Notes: generated by a model not told the origin, from the letters alone. A stretch of 19,029 bases of DNA from an uncultured Lachnospiraceae bacterium (GCA_947564305.1 CANOBT010000105.1:1-19029); one strand, 5' to 3'; shown: positions 8,136 through 16,310, counted from the stretch's first letter. A program made the numbers and translations.

Positions 8136-11100
8136 CTATTTTTCTGATAACTTCTTCACAAATGGCACCAAATGTAACCGGAAGCAAAACCTTGTATCAT
8201 CAAAACGATATTGTTCCATCACCTTGGGCCCACAGCTATTAGAGCCAATTCCATTTAACGCATAATCCAGACATACCACCGTGTTTCCTGATTCCTCCAG
8301 TTCGAAATGATGCGCTTTCTCCTCTAATTCCTCCTGTGTATACACAGACGCATTAAAAGAAAATTTTTGCTCGCTTATGGCTGCAAGCCCGAACTGCCCG
8401 TCACTGATTTCCACATAATCACAGTCAAAATGACTTCCATTTTCCTGGGGCCGGAGATAGTCCTCGTGCAATTCCGCAACCTTTGCCATGAACAGTCCGT
8501 GACTGGCTGCCCTGTGCTTATCACAATAGCTCTCCATCGGACCGTAGCCATAATAAGAAACATCCGCAAGACTGCCAGGAAGAAACAGCCGCACCCCAAA
8601 TCTTGGCAGTTCTGGAAATTCTTCCTCTTTCACCGCATCCAATGTTCCATGGATACCGCCACAATCGTCAACCGTCCAAACAGACTGTATATCCAGTATA
8701 CGCTGCACAGTAGGCGCCAGGACTGAGAGAATGCCTGAGATAACGACTCCCTCCTCTGTGCACTCCACAGCCGTTCCATAGCTCCTTGCATACGCCTCAT
8801 GGTAATGCGCTTTTTTCCACTCTTCCTTCACATACATATCATTGTCTGTAGGAGCTCTCCAAATATTAATTTCCATTGGCCGTTCCAGATATTCCATGCC
8901 CTTATAAATGATACTTTCAAAAAGGCCGTTCTTCTTGCTGAGTGTATAAACAAATTCATTCCCTTTCACAATTACTTTGCTGTCTGTCTCTGCCACATTT
9001 ATTGAGCTCGCCTTAATATCTGCATCTCTAATATCTACAGTGCTTGCAGCATCTGCACTCTTAGACATCCATTTTACCGCCGCCTGGTTTCTCCCGTCCT
9101 CATTCTCCAAAAGAATCTCATCAAAACCAAGTACATGCCCTGCCGGAATCATCGGTGATTCGTTGAGAAATTGATAGATAAGCTTCAAATAAACCTTTCC
9201 CTTCCTGGGAATCTTCACTTCCAGCCTGACCGCGGCCTCACTGTGAGGTGGGACGGATACCGGCGGAACACGGCCCGAATCCACACAAACGCCGTCACAA
9301 CTGACCTCATAGCAAACAGCCGCATAATGGTTTAAATCCGTGAAATCCAAATAATTATGCAGTACCAGTTCCTTTGTTTCTATATTATACGAAACCGCTC
9401 TCGCCGGACGATGGACATTTTTGTATTCCAGTAACCCTGTATGGGGTGTCCTATCCGGATAAACAAGCCCGTCTATACAGAAATTCCCGTCATGGATTGA
9501 CTCACCATGGTCACCGCCGTAAAAATACTTTGCCTTTCCATTCTCCGCCTTTCCGCCATAAATCGCATGGTCACACCACTCCCACACAAAGCCTCCGCAC
9601 ATCTCGTCATGCTTCTGGATGAGTTGGAAATAATCCTCAAAATCTCCGGGGCCATTTCCCATAGAATGGGCATACTCCACTAAAAGGAATGGCTTGCTTG
9701 CATCTTTTTCAAAGTATTCTTCTATTTCCGGGAACGCAGGATACATCCTGCTGTACAAATCCAAATCCGAATAATCATATGTCACATCATAATTTCGATA
9801 TCGTGCACTCTCATACTGGGTGAATCTGTCCGGATCAAACGCTTTTGTCCAACGAAGGGCTTTCTCAAAATTACAGCCATAAGCACTCTCATTTCCCATG
9901 GACCACATCACAATACACGGACGATTCTTGTCCCGTTGGACCATCAGCTGTACACGGTCTAAAATCGAAGTCTCCCAGGCCGGTTCATCTGCAATCTTCT
10001 TATTCCAGCCATGAAACCTGTTATAATCCGTATCTTCCTTGTAGTAAATCATATTTGGACCGTGGGCCTCTATGTCCGCCTCATTCACCACCAAAAAACC
10101 ATATTTATCACAGAGCTGATAGAAATAAGGCGCATTGGGATAATGACTGGAACGAATGGCATTGAAATTATGCTGTTTCATCATGGTCAGGTCTTTTAAC
10201 ATCTGCTCTATACCGACAGTAAAACCGGTAACAGAATCGAAATCATGTCTGTTTACACCGTGAAACTTGATATTCTGCCCATTAAAATAAATGACTTTAT
10301 CCCGAATCTGAATCGTCCGAAAGCCTACATAATCTGTGATAACCTCATGTTCCGTTTCCATAACAAGCATATATAAATTGGGATTTTCCGCGCTCCATAA
10401 ATCCGGCTCCGGAATTTCCAGTGAAATGCAATCTGACTGGACTTCACCAGCTGCCACGGCATTTTCCTGCATATCATATACAGTCACCTTCGTATCAACC
10501 GATTGTCCGATATAAGAAATATCTAATTTAATTTCCGCCTGATTTTCGCCCACAACAGTTGTGATCCGATAATCGTTGACGAACTTCTCTGGCCGCTTTA
10601 GCAAATAGACATCCCGGAAAATTCCGCTCATACGGAATTTATCCTGATCCTCCAGAAAACTACCGTCACACCATTTCAGAACCAAAACAGCAATGGTATT
10701 TTTTCCTTCCTTCAATACCGATGTAACATCAAATTCACTTGTGGCATGAGATACCTGGCTGTAACCGATATAGGAGCCATTCAGCCACACATAAAAACAG
10801 GAATCCACACCTTCAAAATTCAAATACGCCTTTGGCGCCTGAGCATCCCTCTGATAATCAAAGTCATACACATATGCGCCGCATGGGTTATCCTGTGGGA
10901 CATAGGGCGGGTCAAACGGAAACGGATACCGGATATTGGTATACTGATGAGAATCATATCCGGCCATCTGCCAAACGCCCGGAACCTTTAATTCGTCAAA
11001 ATCAGATGTATCATACCCTGACTCAAAAAACGGTTCTTCTACATCATAGATGCTCCCAAAGAATCTGAACTTCCAGTTTCCATTCAAAAATTGAATCCTA

Positions 11101-11225
11101 TCGGATGCTTCCCTGTGCTCCACCAGACAGTCCATCCTCTTTGATGCGGGAATGTAATATGCTCTGGCTGGCATCGTCCCTTCATGTAAAACACTCAAAT
11201 TTTCGTAATACCGTGGTACAATCAA
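8136..11225 (-). CDS. lacZ: Beta-galactosidase, GH2 (EC 3.2.1.23), full length
   Basis: The 1029-residue product is close to the size of E. coli LacZ and has the same domain order: N-terminal jelly-roll (about 45-215), Ig-like domain, TIM barrel, second Ig-like domain, and C-terminal small-chain domain (IWRAPTDNDMY). The acid/base is E446 (MWSMGNESAYG) and the nucleophile E517 (LLVEYAHSMGNG). It hydrolyses terminal beta-galactosides such as lactose; there is no signal peptide, so it acts in the cytoplasm on sugar brought in by the downstream symporter. I choose a TTG start at 11225: AAGGAGG (11240-11234) lies eight bases upstream, and the product then begins (M)IVPRYYENLSVLHE, as expected for the family. 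The open frame continues upstream to 11417 but that part is lysine/arginine-rich, non-homologous-looking and overlaps the promoter. Confidence 0.95.
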   Translation of the reverse strand: MIVPRYYENLSVLHEGTMPARAYYIPASKRMDCLVEHREASDRIQFLNGNWKFRFFGSIYDVEEPFFESGYDTSDFDELKVPGVWQMAGYDSHQYTNIRYPFPFDPPYVPQDNPCGAYVYDFDYQRDAQAPKAYLNFEGVDSCFYVWLNGSYIGYSQVSHATSEFDVTSVLKEGKNTIAVLVLKWCDGSFLEDQDKFRMSGIFRDVYLLKRPEKFVNDYRITTVVGENQAEIKLDISYIGQSVDTKVTVYDMQENAVAAGEVQSDCISLEIPEPDLWSAENPNLYMLVMETEHEVITDYVGFRTIQIRDKVIYFNGQNIKFHGVNRHDFDSVTGFTVGIEQMLKDLTMMKQHNFNAIRSSHYPNAPYFYQLCDKYGFLVVNEADIEAHGPNMIYYKEDTDYNRFHGWNKKIADEPAWETSILDRVQLMVQRDKNRPCIVMWSMGNESAYGCNFEKALRWTKAFDPDRFTQYESARYRNYDVTYDYSDLDLYSRMYPAFPEIEEYFEKDASKPFLLVEYAHSMGNGPGDFEDYFQLIQKHDEMCGGFVWEWCDHAIYGGKAENGKAKYFYGGDHGESIHDGNFCIDGLVYPDRTPHTGLLEYKNVHRPARAVSYNIETKELVLHNYLDFTDLNHYAAVCYEVSCDGVCVDSGRVPPVSVPPHSEAAVRLEVKIPRKGKVYLKLIYQFLNESPMIPAGHVLGFDEILLENEDGRNQAAVKWMSKSADAASTVDIRDADIKASSINVAETDSKVIVKGNEFVYTLSKKNGLFESIIYKGMEYLERPMEINIWRAPTDNDMYVKEEWKKAHYHEAYARSYGTAVECTEEGVVISGILSVLAPTVQRILDIQSVWTVDDCGGIHGTLDAVKEEEFPELPRFGVRLFLPGSLADVSYYGYGPMESYCDKHRAASHGLFMAKVAELHEDYLRPQENGSHFDCDYVEISDGQFGLAAISEQKFSFNASVYTQEELEEKAHHFELEESGNTVVCLDYALNGIGSNSCGPKVMEQYRFDDTRFCFRLHLVPFVKKLSEK

Positions 11226-11334
11226 TTTCTTTCCCTCCTTCGCTGTGACAAATATACACTTTTTTACTCCACATTTTCTTCTTCTGTTGCTCCGATTGAA
11301 GCATATTTTCTTTTTCCCTCTATTTTCTAGGTAT

Positions 11335-11363
11335 ATTATATAGATTCTCATTCTCGAAGTCCA
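11335..11363 (-). promoter_or_regulatory. Promoter of the lacZ-permease operon
   Basis: Minus strand TGGACT (11363-11358), 17 bases, TATAAT (11340-11335). The spacer holds a tandem hexamer, GAGAAT repeated twice (11355-11344), which could be an operator. The transcript would start near 11328, giving a leader of about 100 bases. Confidence 0.65.
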
Positions 11364-11416
11364 TAAACACGATTTGATGAAACATGCACAAAATAATACA
11401 CTTTTGGAAAATAGCA

Positions 11417-11463
11417 TAAAAAAATACAGAATCAGCAGATTTATCTGCTCAATCCTGTATTTT
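11417..11463 (-). terminator. Terminator of the DUF3810 gene, containing its stop codon
   Basis: On the minus strand, AAATACAG pairs with CTGTATTT and, inside, AGCAGA pairs with TCTGCT, with a small interior mismatch. The TAA stop (11443-11441) lies in the apical loop, and TTTTTTT follows the stem. It separates this gene from the lacZ promoter 50 bases further on. Confidence 0.85.
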
Positions 11464-12664
11464 CCTTCTGTGCATACGCAATAATCAAATCTACCATCTT
11501 CCCATAACTTTTCACGCCATCGCTCTGCCCATTCACTTTCAGATAAGTGTCATTTACTATATCAGAAACTTCCGCCACCTTCCCATCATAGGAATCCCAA
11601 AACAGCGAATTCTGCCGCAGGTCCGCTTCTATCTGTTCGTCCAGCCCTGCACGCACCTCCTGCCATTCTTCCGCCGCAGACCGGCGCAGCGCACTCATGC
11701 TGTAGGACCACGCCAACAGATAACCACTGTATTGAAAATCCTTTCTCTCCGAGCCGGAACATGCAAGAAATGCTATAAAATTTGCTTCTTCTTCCTGCAT
11801 AAACCCTCTAAGGTGCGACAGCTCGTGGCAGAGCGTAAACGGGATATTATAATCCGGCATATCCGCATTATAATTCGCCTCGACAGTAAAAGGGGAATAC
11901 ACTCCGGTCAGCCCCTGGTAAGATAAAATCTCAGAGACACAGACCGGTTTCGGACGGGGGTAATATCCTTTGATATCCGGATATTCCTCCGCGAGCCGTT
12001 CCATTGCGAAGACCGCGGCATCTACAGGGGATTGTACATCCATTTCTCCGCCTGCCCCTTTCTGCTGCTCCCGAACTTCTTCTTTCTCTGCTGCATCCCG
12101 GGAGCCCAAAATCATTTCGCCCTTCGCATTACGTTTTACCCAGGCTGCACGGGCATTTACTTCTTTTGTCAGCCATTCACAGGTATTTTTCAATTCCTCT
12201 GTCGTATACTGTTCTGCCAAAAGTCCTGATTTCTCTGAAAAAGACTCTCTCTGGTAGTTAATTCCACAGTTTATGGTATATAGAAACAACAGCACTGATG
12301 CCGTCAGAAATAATCCCGATACCCAGCAAAGCGCCGCTGCTCCTCCCTGTTGTGAACGTACCGCTTTTATGATCATCCATATCCCTGAAACAGGAATCCA
12401 TACAAGCAGCGCATATAGCCCAAATTCTACAATGGAAAAGGGTGATATTCCTGTCACCCTTCCGAACACCGCTGTTAATACTTTGTAAATATGTACCGAA
12501 TACCATTCTGCAAATCCCGGTATCTGTCTTGCACATACCGTTAAAACTCCGGCAGCTGTCAAAAAAATACAAGCTGCCAGAAGCTTTTTTTCTATAGTAC
12601 CTGGCTTTTTCTTCTCTTTCATCTTCCGAATCCGCCCCTTCACACCGATGCGCACGCAGGTCAT
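11441..12664 (-). CDS. DUF3810-type membrane zinc metallopeptidase
   Basis: The 407-residue protein has three N-terminal membrane helices (about residues 27-46, 70-96 and 106-126). A large domain follows, with the DUF3810 signature SYQGLTGVYSPFTVEANYN and then CHELSHLRGFMQEEEANF. H280, E281 and H284 make the HExxH zinc motif, and E291 or E293 just after it is a likely third ligand, so a gluzincin-like peptidase is probable. The substrate is unknown. The start at 12664 follows GGAGG (12673-12669) by four bases and lies 18 bases after the predicted transcript start. ATG 12619 (MKEKKKPG) is an alternative giving a more ordinary N-terminus. The gene follows the SPFH gene on the same strand, but has its own promoter and terminator. 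Family call good; activity inferred. Confidence 0.85.
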   Translation of the reverse strand: MTCVRIGVKGRIRKMKEKKKPGTIEKKLLAACIFLTAAGVLTVCARQIPGFAEWYSVHIYKVLTAVFGRVTGISPFSIVEFGLYALLVWIPVSGIWMIIKAVRSQQGGAAALCWVSGLFLTASVLLFLYTINCGINYQRESFSEKSGLLAEQYTTEELKNTCEWLTKEVNARAAWVKRNAKGEMILGSRDAAEKEEVREQQKGAGGEMDVQSPVDAAVFAMERLAEEYPDIKGYYPRPKPVCVSEILSYQGLTGVYSPFTVEANYNADMPDYNIPFTLCHELSHLRGFMQEEEANFIAFLACSGSERKDFQYSGYLLAWSYSMSALRRSAAEEWQEVRAGLDEQIEADLRQNSLFWDSYDGKVAEVSDIVNDTYLKVNGQSDGVKSYGKMVDLIIAYAQKENTGLSR

Positions 12665-12679
12665 CAAACCTCCGGTTTG
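12665..12679 (-). promoter_or_regulatory. Small hairpin overlapping the ribosome site of the DUF3810 gene
   Basis: CAAACC and GGTTTG (6-bp stem, loop GGA) lie directly before ATG 12664, and the GGAGG ribosome site is shared between the loop and the 3' arm. If formed in the mRNA, it would partly hide the ribosome site. Confidence 0.4.
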
Positions 12680-12688
12680 GTGACATTT

Positions 12689-12717
12689 ATTATAACTGAT
12701 TCGGTGTGATTTCTCAA
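12689..12717 (-). promoter_or_regulatory. Sigma-A promoter of the DUF3810 gene
   Basis: Minus strand TTGAGA (12717-12712), 17 bases, TATAAT (12694-12689). It sits only about 30 bases after the SPFH stop codon with no obvious terminator between, so read-through from the SPFH operon may add to it. The start near 12682 leaves a leader of about 18 bases. Confidence 0.78.
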
Positions 12718-12746
12718 TACGATATCCTCTGGAAATAATATCCTGA

Positions 12747-14018
12747 TCAATGCTTTATATCCCCATCGTCAAACGGATCGCCGCACTCCGGGCAGAACTT
12801 CGGCGGCTTTGCCGGCTCTTCCGGCTCCCATCCGCATTTATCACATTTGTACTGCGGAACACCCGCCGGTTTCGGCTTTCCACATTCCGAACAAAATTTT
12901 CCTTTATTAACCGCACCGCAGGAACAGGTCCATCCTCCTTCAATTCCCTGGGAAACCTGACCTTCTGTATGATTGGGCTGCTGTCTTTGTTCTGCATGAA
13001 ATGCCCCTGACTGCTGCCGTCCCATCTCGTACAATCCCTGGATATTCGAACCGCCTGCCTGCTGCGCCATTCCCATACCCATGAACCCTGTCATTGCGCC
13101 GCCTGAATTTCCTGCCGCTGTGCGCATTGCATCCGCCTGTGCTCCTGCCAATGCGGCAGCTGCCATATTCGGGTCACGCATGACCGCAGATTTCTGAAGC
13201 TGTTTAATCATCTCCTCGTCTTCTTTGGACGCCGTCACACTATTCACACCAAAAGAATAAATCTGAATTCCACGAAGCTCCGTCCACTTTCTGGACAGTA
13301 CATCGTTCAATGCATCCGCCAGTTCCATCGTATGTCCCGGCAGCGCACTATAGCGGATTCCCATTTCAGAAATCCTTGCAAATGCAGGCTGCAGCGCAGT
13401 CAGAAGTTCGGATTTCAACATCGAATCAATCTGATCCTTTGTATAGACATTCTTTACATTTCCACACACATTTGCATAAAATGCCATCGGGTTCACGAGC
13501 CGGTAAGAATATTCCCCATTACACCGGATTGAAATATCCACGTCCAGTCCAATATTCCTGTCCACTACCCGGAACGGCACCGGATTCGGGGTTCCATATT
13601 TATTTCCTGTGATTTCCTTAATATTTATATAATAAACTCGCTGATCCCTGCCTGTGCCTCCACCAAACTGAAAACGCTGCCATGCCTCTTTTGCAGCCCC
13701 CTTCAGCCCATCCAGAAATGAGCCGCCAAATACAGAAGGACTGGTCCCCATATCATAAGTGTACGCTCCCGGCTCCGCGCAGGCATCCACGACCTTTCCA
13801 TCCTCCACAATGATCATACACTGTCCGTCTGCCACCGCAATATGCGAGCCATCCGTGATGATATTGTCATCACCTCTATTGGCAGAACGCCCTGATACAC
13901 GGCGTATTCCCCTTGCCGCTAATATATCCGCATCCAGTGCATCGCAGTAAAAATACTCTTTCCACTGATCCGCAAGCGTTCCTCCCACTGCCTGAAATGC
14001 TGCCTTTATTAATCCCAT
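12747..14018 (-). CDS. SPFH-domain protein with two C-terminal zinc ribbons (YdjI-like)
   Basis: A 423-residue protein without a membrane helix. Residues about 20-260 match the virion-core/YdjI branch of the SPFH (stomatin/flotillin-like) family: an N-terminal EYFYCDALDADILAARG segment, then FRVVDRNIGLDVDISIRCNGEYSYR, then a helical tail. A low-complexity Ala/Gly/Gln/Met linker (about 285-355) joins it to two zinc ribbons, C365/C367...C376/C379 and C392/C395...C409/C412. SPFH proteins oligomerise at membranes; in B. subtilis YdjI works with YdjG and YdjH in recruiting a PspA-type protein to stressed membrane. ATG 14018 has AAGGAG (14030-14025) six bases upstream. It lies 131 bases downstream of the TPM gene on the same strand with no clear promoter between, so it probably belongs to that operon. 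Function is inferred from family and order. Confidence 0.87.
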   Translation of the reverse strand: MGLIKAAFQAVGGTLADQWKEYFYCDALDADILAARGIRRVSGRSANRGDDNIITDGSHIAVADGQCMIIVEDGKVVDACAEPGAYTYDMGTSPSVFGGSFLDGLKGAAKEAWQRFQFGGGTGRDQRVYYINIKEITGNKYGTPNPVPFRVVDRNIGLDVDISIRCNGEYSYRLVNPMAFYANVCGNVKNVYTKDQIDSMLKSELLTALQPAFARISEMGIRYSALPGHTMELADALNDVLSRKWTELRGIQIYSFGVNSVTASKEDEEMIKQLQKSAVMRDPNMAAAALAGAQADAMRTAAGNSGGAMTGFMGMGMAQQAGGSNIQGLYEMGRQQSGAFHAEQRQQPNHTEGQVSQGIEGGWTCSCGAVNKGKFCSECGKPKPAGVPQYKCDKCGWEPEEPAKPPKFCPECGDPFDDGDIKH

Positions 14019-14113
14019 ATGCTTCTCCTTTCTTTATCGCAACCTCAGAGACCATATATAAATTCCCTGATGTTTATTCCTCTTTTCATACAGCTTCATA
14101 TTAAAATATCATT

Positions 14114-14137
14114 ACAGTGCACGGCATCGTGAACAGT
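14114..14137. repeat. Imperfect inverted repeat between the TPM and SPFH genes
   Basis: ACAGTGCACG (14114-14123), spacer GCAT, CGTGAACAGT (14128-14137); 8 of 10 positions pair. It could be an attenuator, an RNA-processing site or a protein site that sets the SPFH level relative to the upstream genes. It lacks a clean T-run on the minus strand. Confidence 0.35.
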
Positions 14138-14149
14138 AAAAAAATACCA

Positions 14150-15019
14150 TCAGAATTTTCCACTCGTTCCCGAACTGTCAGAATGCATGCTGCTGCCACC
14201 GCTGCCTGAAGAATTGTTCTGCGGCTTATGCGTCCGGCTGATTGTATGATAAAGGAACATATCCGACTGATTTGTCAGATAAAAGCTTCCTGCTTTCAAA
14301 TAATCCATCGCACCATTCTGACGCACCCTCGTGTTCATCCCCTTTTTCCAGGACATCACCACACTCACAGACACAAGAAGTGATAAAAGAAAGGATACGC
14401 CGATAATCAAAGGAATTCTCCATCCTTCCCCATATCTGTGATTTTCCGTATAGGGCGAGCCCTTTTCCCATGCCGCAAGATAATCCTCTGAAATGGATAA
14501 ATATTTGGAAAATGCCTTAAAAAAATCCCCCTCCGACAAATCATCCAGAATTAATTTTCCCAAACGCTCTCTTCCATATGTAGAAAATGCTTCCTGAGCC
14601 GCACCAAATCCGACCAGTCCCCAGTCACGTTCTGCCATACTGATGGCAAGCATCACGCCGCTTCCTTCGCTGTCTGCACCAAGATTATATTCTGAAAACA
14701 CCTGTCTCTGCCAGTTTTTAATATCTCCTCCGCCAAAATTCAGTGTCGTAACAATATAAATCCCCGTACCATACTCATCAAAAATCCGTCCACATTCCGC
14801 TTCCAGCTCATCCTCTTCCTGAGCCGTCAAAAGCTCTGCATCGTCCTGGACCCAGCCTTCAAAATCTGATTCGTCTCCCTTTCCCTCCGGCTCTGCTGCA
14901 AAATCCGCAATATCATCCTGCACATAGTCTTCTGACACTGCAGCATGAACATCATTTATCCCCCCGCTGTTCAAACAGAACATGCAGACAAGCAATAATG
15001 CCATCATAACTTTCTTCAT
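14150..15019 (-). CDS. Secreted/anchored TPM-domain protein (YdjH-like)
   Basis: The 289-residue protein starts with a signal peptide (KK then a hydrophobic core at 4-16, likely cleavage near VHA26-A27). A TPM domain follows at about 60-195 (GWVQDDAELLTAQEEDELE ... GVMLAISMAERDWGLVGFG ... ERLGKLILDDL), then a membrane helix at about 202-222, a basic cytoplasmic stretch and a Ser/Gly-rich end SGTSGKF. TPM domains (TLP18.3/Psb32/MOLO-1) are external modules; some plant members have phosphatase activity. Position between zinc-ribbon and SPFH genes matches YdjH of the B. subtilis ydj operon. The ATG at 15019 shares one base with the stop of the upstream gene (TGATG) and has GGAGGT (15033-15028) eight bases before it, so the pair is translationally coupled. 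The longer frame to 15091 is rejected because the signal peptide would be internal. Confidence 0.87.
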   Translation of the reverse strand: MKKVMMALLLVCMFCLNSGGINDVHAAVSEDYVQDDIADFAAEPEGKGDESDFEGWVQDDAELLTAQEEDELEAECGRIFDEYGTGIYIVTTLNFGGGDIKNWQRQVFSEYNLGADSEGSGVMLAISMAERDWGLVGFGAAQEAFSTYGRERLGKLILDDLSEGDFFKAFSKYLSISEDYLAAWEKGSPYTENHRYGEGWRIPLIIGVSFLLSLLVSVSVVMSWKKGMNTRVRQNGAMDYLKAGSFYLTNQSDMFLYHTISRTHKPQNNSSGSGGSSMHSDSSGTSGKF

Positions 15020-16101
15020 CACAGCACACCTCCAAACAACAGGATTCCAAGGAGTGAACATACCGCTGTCCCAATAGCTGTGAATCCGCACAAATATTTC
15101 CAGAAAGCGCCCTTATCCACCGGAAGCTCTCCGACCATCTTCCCTGTCTGTCCGTTAATCGCAAACTGGTATTTTTTTCCGCCATAAACGGTCTCAAAAA
15201 TCCATACCGGAAGCAGCGCATAATGCACCCTTCCATCTCTTGATGCAAGATGCCGGCGCTTCACTCTTACCGAATCATACCCCTTAACCGTACTGCGCAT
15301 TACCTGTTCCGCACTCCGGAAAAGCCGCTCCTTCGCTCTGCCCTCGGCAGTCTTTGCATCCACATCATATTTATCCGTCTCATATCCTGCCAAATATGCC
15401 GGATTGAATCCCGTCATTGCAGCATAATCAAAAGGTTCAACAGACTCCGTTGTATCATCATCCATCGCGGTGCTTCCGTCCACAGGCACATGATAAAATT
15501 CCATCGTCCCCGCCCGGTTGACCAGATAATATGACGTTTCTACATAATCATACTCTGAATCGCTCCACATCCTGGTGCGGGTTGCATCGAAACTCATATC
15601 TGCACATGCATTACAATCAAAAAGCCAGTAAGGCACATAATATCCTTTCAGATTTTTTAAGTAGCTTCTGTCCCTGAAATTCTTCGGGAGCAGACGCTTT
15701 CCCTTACAAAAGCCCTCCAGCATCTGTCTCGCCTTATCCCCCTTTACCTGAAAGGGAATCATCATATCCGGCTCAAATCCGCCGGAAGCCGCTGCATGGA
15801 TAACTACCACATTATCACAATAGGGACAGGTCGTACTGACTGTATTCTCATCCGCCTCAATCTCCGCCCCGCAGGATGGACAGATATACATTCCATTATC
15901 AGCTCTTTTGGCCCCCTGAGCTTCCTTCTGGTATTCCCAGTTTAAGTCCTGCTCGTCTCCAGCCCGGCCATCCTGCTCATACTGTCTGAGTGTTTCTAAA
16001 TCATACTGGTTGCCGCAGTTTTCGCAGGAAAGTTTCTGCGTCTCCGGTGCAAACCGGAGCGCTGCCCCGCAGCAGGGGCATTTGTACTGTACAAAATCCA
16101 T
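15019..16101 (-). CDS. Double zinc-ribbon membrane protein (YdjG-like)
   Basis: A 360-residue protein with two N-terminal zinc ribbons, C8/C11...C26/C29 and C74/C77...C92/C95. The second is of the TFIIB/primosomal-N' look that misleads automatic annotation into 'replication' calls. A conserved body follows, with MIPFQVKGDKARQMLEGF and LKGYYVPYWLFDC, then a single C-terminal helix (about 335-358, WKYLCGFTAIGTAVCSLLG). The ribbons and body are therefore cytoplasmic if the protein is tail-anchored. This is the organisation of B. subtilis YdjG, a membrane partner in envelope-stress localisation of a PspA-type protein. ATG 16101 has AGGAGG (16112-16107) five bases upstream. It is the first gene of a minus-strand operon and overlaps the TPM gene by one base. 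Biochemical activity is unknown; no replication role is suggested. Confidence 0.85.
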   Translation of the reverse strand: MDFVQYKCPCCGAALRFAPETQKLSCENCGNQYDLETLRQYEQDGRAGDEQDLNWEYQKEAQGAKRADNGMYICPSCGAEIEADENTVSTTCPYCDNVVVIHAAASGGFEPDMMIPFQVKGDKARQMLEGFCKGKRLLPKNFRDRSYLKNLKGYYVPYWLFDCNACADMSFDATRTRMWSDSEYDYVETSYYLVNRAGTMEFYHVPVDGSTAMDDDTTESVEPFDYAAMTGFNPAYLAGYETDKYDVDAKTAEGRAKERLFRSAEQVMRSTVKGYDSVRVKRRHLASRDGRVHYALLPVWIFETVYGGKKYQFAINGQTGKMVGELPVDKGAFWKYLCGFTAIGTAVCSLLGILLFGGVL

Positions 16102-16203
16102 TGCATCCTCCTCTCAATACATATGTAATGCGTATATATATTCGTTATTTTTGATATGTTTTTATTTTCTTTGTAATATTTTTCTTACTTATTCTATTTA
16201 ATT

Positions 16204-16310
16204 CTATCTATAGCAACTTTTGTCGTATTTTGTAAATTTATTCATTTCTATCTACCAAAAATCGTTTACGTTTTTCTTCCATATCTTAGTTTGTTCTGCT
16301 CATCTATCTA
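16204..16310 (-). repeat. Three TAGATAG heptamers upstream of the zinc-ribbon/TPM/SPFH operon
   Basis: CTATCTA occurs at 16204-16210, 16248-16254 and 16304-16310 on the plus strand, reading TAGATAG in the direction of the leftward operon, with spacings of 44 and 56 bases. The first copy overlaps the proposed -10 box. The region is AT-rich, so chance is a real possibility. Confidence 0.3.
16207..16236 (-). promoter_or_regulatory. Candidate promoter of the zinc-ribbon/TPM/SPFH operon
   Basis: Minus strand TTTACA (16236-16231), 18 bases, TATAGA (16212-16207) with a TGC extension just before it. It would give a leader of about 100 bases. The region is so AT-rich that other starts nearer the gene (for example TATATA runs near 16133-16140) cannot be excluded. 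Confidence 0.4.

Noticed and set aside
12258..12686. 142-residue minus-strand frame overlapping the DUF3810 gene
   Set aside because: Same strand, different frame, covering the region encoding the clear membrane helices of the DUF3810 protein; no ribosome site or family features.
15019..16101. Replication/primosomal protein N' reading of the zinc-ribbon protein
   Set aside because: Only the zinc ribbons resemble it; there is no helicase domain, the C-terminus is a membrane helix, and operon partners are TPM and SPFH proteins.
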